The position numbers were made by a program, and so were the translations under genes. A stretch of 18,105 bases of DNA from Clostridia bacterium. Its GTDB lineage: Bacteria; Bacillota_A; Clostridia; Oscillospirales; Acutalibacteraceae. Under the pieces are notes generated by a model. The model searched no databases, was not told the DNA's origin, and worked only from the letters and a program-made list of their open reading frames with translations. The stretch covers positions 1-18,105 of the forward strand of contig JAFYOA010000200.1 of assembly GCA_017547865.1 (NCBI GenBank). The letters are read 5' to 3'. Positions 14,365 through 18,105 of the stretch are shown here, in pieces (position 1 is the stretch's first letter; every line of letters starts with the position of its first letter).

Positions 14365-15786
14365 TCAGTCTTTTTCCACTTCTTTGGGCAGCACGGGCAG
14401 GGTAATGGTGACCGCGGTGCCTTCGCCCTCGGTGCTTTCCACTTCCAACAGGCCGCCGTGTACCTGCACAATCTCATCGGATACGGCCAGGCCAATGCCG
14501 GAACCGCGCACCTGTTGATTGGCTTTGTAGAATTTGCGTTTTACATTGGGCAGGTGTTCTGCCGGTATGCCGGTACCGTTGTCGCTGATGACCACGTGCA
14601 CGTTGGTATACAGCTCGCTGATGGTAACGCGCACAGTGCCGCCCTTCTGGGTGTACTTCATGGCGTTATCGATGATATTGATAAACACCTGGCGCAGGCG
14701 GTTGGCATCGCCGCGAATGGGAGAGATGGTTTCCGGCTCATCGTAAAGCAGATATTTTTCTTCCCGCAGGGCGCGTTCTTTAAAGGTATACACCGCTTCG
14801 CCCAGTTCTGCCAGCACGTCCATTTTTTCCATATTGAACACCATGCGGCCGTTTTGCATACGGGAGAAGTCCAGCAGTTCTTCCACCAGGCCGGAAAGGC
14901 GTTCCGATTCGTGGATGATCACGCCCATGCCGCGGTTGAACATATCCGGGGGCAGGTCGCCGCTCTGCAATGTTTCTGCCCAGCCTTTAATGGCGGTCAG
15001 CGGGGTACGCAGCTCGTGAGAAACAGAAGAGATGAAGTCGTTCTTCATTTGTTCGGAATTCTGCAGCTCGGCCGCCATGTCGTTGATGGTATCGCACAGC
15101 TGGCCGATCTCATCGTCCCTCTTTTTCTTTACACGCACGTTAAAATCGCCCCGGGCGATCTTTTTGGCAGAACCGGAGATTTGCCGCACAGGGGTAAGAA
15201 TACTGCGCAGAAAAAGTGTACTGGAAACGGTGAGCAGCACCAAAATAGAGAGACCCACGCCGATGAGGAGCAGCATGATGTTGTACATCTGCCGCACGGC
15301 CCGTTCCATAGAGACGATATAGCGAATGGAACCGATGATGTTGCCATCGGAATTGCGGAACACACGGGTAATGGCCATCACGGTTTCGCCGTTGGAGCTT
15401 TTACCGATCCAATCGGCATAGCCGTCGGCGGCCAGCAGAGCGTTGTCGTAGTCCGGCTTGGCCTGGGTTTGGTCCGGTTCAAAACCGGTGGAAGAAACCA
15501 GAACGCGGCCGCTGCGGTTGATGGCCATAACCTCCATCATGTCTTTATCGGGGAAGTTTTCAATATAATCCCGGGCCACCATGCTGAATTCCGATGCGTT
15601 TTCGTAGCCGTAATGCGAGAAAATGTTCACCACTTCATCGCTGCGGCTTTTCAAAGTCTGGCGAATGCTGTCGGTAATATAGCCATTGGTTGTGGTGGTA
15701 ATGGCGGCAATGGAGATCATGATGATCGCCAGGGCGATGGACAGAAAACTGACCACCCAGCGCCAGGTGAGTCCTTTGATCGGCAT
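14365..15786 (-). CDS. Sensor histidine kinase (HAMP, HisKA, HATPase_c)
   Basis: A 473-aa membrane kinase. Helix 1 spans about 12-32, an extracytoplasmic sensor part 33-167 with a Cache/PAS-like look (MEVMAINRSGRVLVSSTGF, DGNIIGSIRYIVSM), and helix 2 about 168-193. A HAMP linker follows (about 194-246, ILTPVRQISGSAKKIARGDF). The phospho-acceptor is H257 in SSVSHELRTPLTAIKGWAE. ATP-binding boxes are N (N374, DNAMKYTQ), G1 (DNGTGI, 402-407), F (KRKFYKA) and G2 (GSGIGLAV, 428-435). It resembles WalK/PhoR-type kinases. It lies 87 bases after its response regulator, with AAAGGAGGG before the ATG. The signal sensed is unknown. Confidence 0.94.
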   Translation of the reverse strand: MPIKGLTWRWVVSFLSIALAIIMISIAAITTTTNGYITDSIRQTLKSRSDEVVNIFSHYGYENASEFSMVARDYIENFPDKDMMEVMAINRSGRVLVSSTGFEPDQTQAKPDYDNALLAADGYADWIGKSSNGETVMAITRVFRNSDGNIIGSIRYIVSMERAVRQMYNIMLLLIGVGLSILVLLTVSSTLFLRSILTPVRQISGSAKKIARGDFNVRVKKKRDDEIGQLCDTINDMAAELQNSEQMKNDFISSVSHELRTPLTAIKGWAETLQSGDLPPDMFNRGMGVIIHESERLSGLVEELLDFSRMQNGRMVFNMEKMDVLAELGEAVYTFKERALREEKYLLYDEPETISPIRGDANRLRQVFINIIDNAMKYTQKGGTVRVTISELYTNVHVVISDNGTGIPAEHLPNVKRKFYKANQQVRGSGIGLAVSDEIVQVHGGLLEVESTEGEGTAVTITLPVLPKEVEKD

Positions 15787-15873
15787 GGTAACCCTCCTTT
15801 CTTTTTAAGTAAAAAGTAATCGTGAAAAGTGACGAAGTAAATTCAACAGGTAAGAGCTGCGGCAGAACAGAGA

Positions 15874-16611
15874 TTACTCGTCCCACCGGTAGCCCAGGCC
15901 CCACACGGTGATGATGTGCTTGGGGTTGGAGGGATCCTTTTCCACCTTGATGCGCAGGCGGCGCATATTGACATCCACGATTTTTTCATCGCTGACGTAC
16001 GGATCGTCCCAGGCTTCCTTCAGAATTTCCTTGCGGTCCAGGGCAACACCCGGGTGGGTGAAGAACAGCCGGAGGATCTTGAACTCGATGTTGGTGAGCA
16101 GGGTGGATTTCCCTTCGGTTTCCAGCGAGCGGTTTTTTACATCCAATGTAAACCGGCCAGAAGAAATATGCCGGGGCGGTTCCACCGGGGTCTGGGGCGG
16201 AACATCGTCGTTGTTGTTTCCGTTATAAGAGGGAGACAGGGTTACGCGGCGGTACAGAGCGTCGATGCGGGCCACCAGTTCCGAAGGGCTGAAAGGCTTG
16301 GTCATGTAGTCGTCGGCGCCCATCATCAGGCCGCTTACCTTGTCCATTTCCTGGGTGCGGGCGGTCAGCATCACAATGCCCAGGGCGGGGTTCTGCTGGC
16401 GCAGCTCGCGGCAAACCGCCAGGCCGTCTTTTTCGCCGGGCATCATAATATCCAGCACGGCCACATCAAAGCGGCCTTCTTGCTGGGCGTAAATATCCAG
16501 CGCCTCCTGGCCGGAGCCTGCTTCCCAGGTCTCGTAGCCGGAACGCTGCAGGTTGATGACGATGAACTCGCGGATTGTCTGTTCGTCTTCTGCAATCAAA
16601 ACTCGTTTCAT
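15874..16611 (-). CDS. OmpR-family response regulator
   Basis: A 245-aa DNA-binding response regulator. The receiver domain (1-120) has the acidic pair E8-D9, phospho-acceptor D54 (AVLDIMMPG), T83 and K105 (TKPFSP). A linker (about 123-148, NGNNNDDVPPQTPVEPP) is unusually long and Pro/Asn-rich. The winged-helix domain (150-245) has LTNIEFKILRLFFTHPG, DVNMRRLRIKVEKDPSNPKHIITVWGLGYRW, a standard OmpR/PhoB recognition helix and wing. AAAGGAG lies before the ATG at 16611. It is 16 bases after the lipoprotein gene and upstream of the kinase gene, so the three genes probably form one operon. Target genes unknown. Confidence 0.95.
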   Translation of the reverse strand: MKRVLIAEDEQTIREFIVINLQRSGYETWEAGSGQEALDIYAQQEGRFDVAVLDIMMPGEKDGLAVCRELRQQNPALGIVMLTARTQEMDKVSGLMMGADDYMTKPFSPSELVARIDALYRRVTLSPSYNGNNNDDVPPQTPVEPPRHISSGRFTLDVKNRSLETEGKSTLLTNIEFKILRLFFTHPGVALDRKEILKEAWDDPYVSDEKIVDVNMRRLRIKVEKDPSNPKHIITVWGLGYRWDE

Positions 16612-16627
16612 AGTATAAACAACTCCT

Positions 16628-17998
16628 TTATTCAGAGATGGGGTGGATCAGTTCGGATACACGGGAAAGCGGGAGAGACAACGGAGAGTTGCCGGCGGGC
16701 AGTGTGGCTGCAAACACAATGTTGTTTTGGGCGTACACAGCGGTGTAGCTTTCGGTGGAAGCCAGACTTTCCCACTCCAGTTTGGAATAGCGGCGGATGC
16801 GCAGCAGAGCAGCACCCAGCGCCACGGTACCTTCTTTTTCTTCCACTTTATAAACGGTAAGAATGCCGTTGGTGGTATCGTAGCGGCAGGTCACCGTATC
16901 GTTCAGCCACTCCCGGGGCATTTCCAGCATGTAGCCGTCGGTGTGGTTAAAAATCACGCTTTTCACCGTTTCGGTGTTGTCTTTGCCGGGGGTGAATTTC
17001 TGCCAGTTTACAAGGAAAGAAACCGACTGGGCCGGGGTGTTTTCCGGGGTGGGCAGGGGGTGTACCACCGGGAATTCATAAATGCCGTCGCCGTCAATAT
17101 CGCGGCTGGTTACATTGACCATGCTGGCGCGGGTGGTGACATTGGATGTGCCGGAGAAAGGCGCGGAAAGTGTATTGGTGCGGGGATTGACATACACCAG
17201 CTGGGTCACCACGGTGCCGTCGGCCCGGATACCGTCCAAAAGAACGGCGGCGCTGCTGCCGTAAGCGGTGCGGGGCAGTTCGGATTTGACCAATTGGGTG
17301 TAACGGCGTACGGCGGGGTCCAGTTCCACGGTTTGTGTAATTTCCAAACCCCGGTAGCCCAAACGATACAGAAGAGCCAGCACGGGCGTATCTTCTGCAG
17401 CGGCGTTGGCGGTTTCCAGTTCGTGGTAGGCTTCTGCAATAAACAGTTCCTGCTCGCCGTCCATGTTCAGGTCGGTAATGGAAAATTCACCGAAGGGGCG
17501 GGAGAGAGAGAACTCCAGTACGGTCTCGCCGTTGAAGGTATACACACTGAGAATGGAAGCCAGCGCCTGTACGCTGCCCCAGCTCACCACCACTTCCTGG
17601 CGGCCGTCGTCGTTCAGGTCTGCAAAGCAAACGCGGTCTACCTGCGAGGAAGTGTTGTTGATTTTGGAGGCAATGCGCCACTCGCTGTTTTCCTGCAGGG
17701 CAAAGTACAGGGTGGTGCCGCCTTCGCTGTTGGCGGTAAAGGCAATGGCGCCGGGGGTATCTTTTCCGGCAAAAGAGGCAGCAATGAACGCGGAACGGTA
17801 ATCGCCGGAACTGGGATACACCAGGTTTAGGGTGCCGGCGTCCTGGGTCAGCAGCCGATGCAGGGCTTCTCGTGTGCCGGTGGTTTGGGGCGGGGTCATC
17901 AACTGTTCCACATCCACAAAACCAATGGAGCAGCCGCCGGAGAGCACCGCAAGCAGAACTGCCAGCAACAGGCATGCCAGGCGTTTTTTGAAATTCAC
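16628..17998 (-). CDS. Lipoprotein with calcium-type DxNxDG (VCBS/FG-GAP-like) repeats
   Basis: A 456-aa predicted lipoprotein. The signal NFKKRLACLLLAVLLAVLSGGC places the lipid on C23. Three acidic loops, each followed by a beta strand, are visible: DLNDDGRQE (127-135), DLNMDGEQE (176-184) and DIDGDGIYE (300-308). These fit the calcium-binding loops of VCBS/FG-GAP beta-propeller blades. The start is GTG at 17998, with AAAGGAGG 8 bases upstream; the nearby ATG at 18005 is in another frame and too close to the ribosome binding site. Being first in an operon with a response regulator and histidine kinase, it may be an outer-face accessory sensor for that kinase. This role is inferred. Confidence 0.85.
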   Translation of the reverse strand: MNFKKRLACLLLAVLLAVLSGGCSIGFVDVEQLMTPPQTTGTREALHRLLTQDAGTLNLVYPSSGDYRSAFIAASFAGKDTPGAIAFTANSEGGTTLYFALQENSEWRIASKINNTSSQVDRVCFADLNDDGRQEVVVSWGSVQALASILSVYTFNGETVLEFSLSRPFGEFSITDLNMDGEQELFIAEAYHELETANAAAEDTPVLALLYRLGYRGLEITQTVELDPAVRRYTQLVKSELPRTAYGSSAAVLLDGIRADGTVVTQLVYVNPRTNTLSAPFSGTSNVTTRASMVNVTSRDIDGDGIYEFPVVHPLPTPENTPAQSVSFLVNWQKFTPGKDNTETVKSVIFNHTDGYMLEMPREWLNDTVTCRYDTTNGILTVYKVEEKEGTVALGAALLRIRRYSKLEWESLASTESYTAVYAQNNIVFAATLPAGNSPLSLPLSRVSELIHPISE

Positions 17999-18006
17999 GT
18001 TCCATT

Positions 18007-18014
18007 CCTCCTTT
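18007..18014 (-). promoter_or_regulatory. Ribosome binding site fixing the GTG start of the lipoprotein
   Basis: AAAGGAGG on the minus strand, 8 bases before GTG at 17998. The out-of-frame ATG at 18005 is only one base from this site. Confidence 0.8.
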
Positions 18015-18043
18015 GCGTTAAAATACAGGGTATATTTATCTAA

Positions 18044-18052
18044 ATTATAGCA
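18044..18052 (-). promoter_or_regulatory. Extended -10 promoter of the lipoprotein/two-component operon
   Basis: The minus strand reads TGC-TATAAT (18052-18044), with a weak -35 region. Transcription would start near 18037, about 39 bases before the GTG start codon. The nonamer is identical to that at 7676-7668. Confidence 0.65.
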
Positions 18053-18105
18053 TAGTCCGCAGAAAAATAACAGAGTTTTTTTGCAGTTGCGCCGCCTGTG
18101 GCAGG

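Noticed and set aside
14287..15819. A 510-codon plus-strand open frame opposite the histidine kinase.
   Set aside because: Antisense of a complete kinase; no start signals and a His/Gly-rich composition.

Overview
The window looks like chromosomal DNA from a GC-rich Gram-positive anaerobe of the class Clostridia, probably the Oscillospiraceae/Ruminococcaceae (Faecalibacterium, Gemmiger or Subdoligranulum relatives). The basis is a T-box leader, AGGAGG-type ribosome binding sites, lipoproteins with short N-terminal signals, a YqhQ-PrmC pair and hairpin-type dispersed repeats of the kind I associate with these genomes. The genus is inferred, not proven. Fifteen of the sixteen genes lie on the minus strand. 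I see no phage, plasmid, insertion sequence, CRISPR, tRNA or rRNA, so this is mostly a housekeeping region with a few accessory pieces.

In the direction of transcription (right to left) there are six blocks. (1) 17998-14365: a lipoprotein with three calcium-type DxNxDG motifs, then an OmpR-family response regulator and a HAMP histidine kinase; this looks like one envelope-sensing operon. (2) 14246-12454: a YqhQ/DUF1385 membrane protein, translationally coupled to prmC (release-factor methyltransferase). (3) 12453-12034: a 420-bp non-coding stretch with a promoter-like site and a chain of hairpins, upstream of recA. (4) 12033-8310: recA-recX-rimO-pgsA, closed by a bidirectional terminator shared with a convergent small lipoprotein gene (7774-8265), the only plus-strand gene.

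(5) 7628-3015: an operon from an extended -10 promoter. It encodes three six-helix membrane proteins with the same helix layout, apparently tandem paralogs. The middle one carries a proline-rich linker and an extra C-terminal domain. The last gene is a cytoplasmic glycoside-hydrolase-like protein. (6) 3011-355: a strong promoter, a cysteine-specific T-box riboswitch, cysE, a small two-hairpin repeat and cysS, ended by a terminator. A partial DUF4870-like membrane protein gene runs off the left edge.

The best-supported regulatory device is the T-box. It has a UGC (Cys) specifier and a UGGA bulge, which matches the U73 discriminator of tRNA-Cys, and it leads into cysteine biosynthesis and cysteinyl-tRNA charging. 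The least explained parts are the six-helix paralog operon, the lipoprotein/two-component operon and the structured region upstream of recA.
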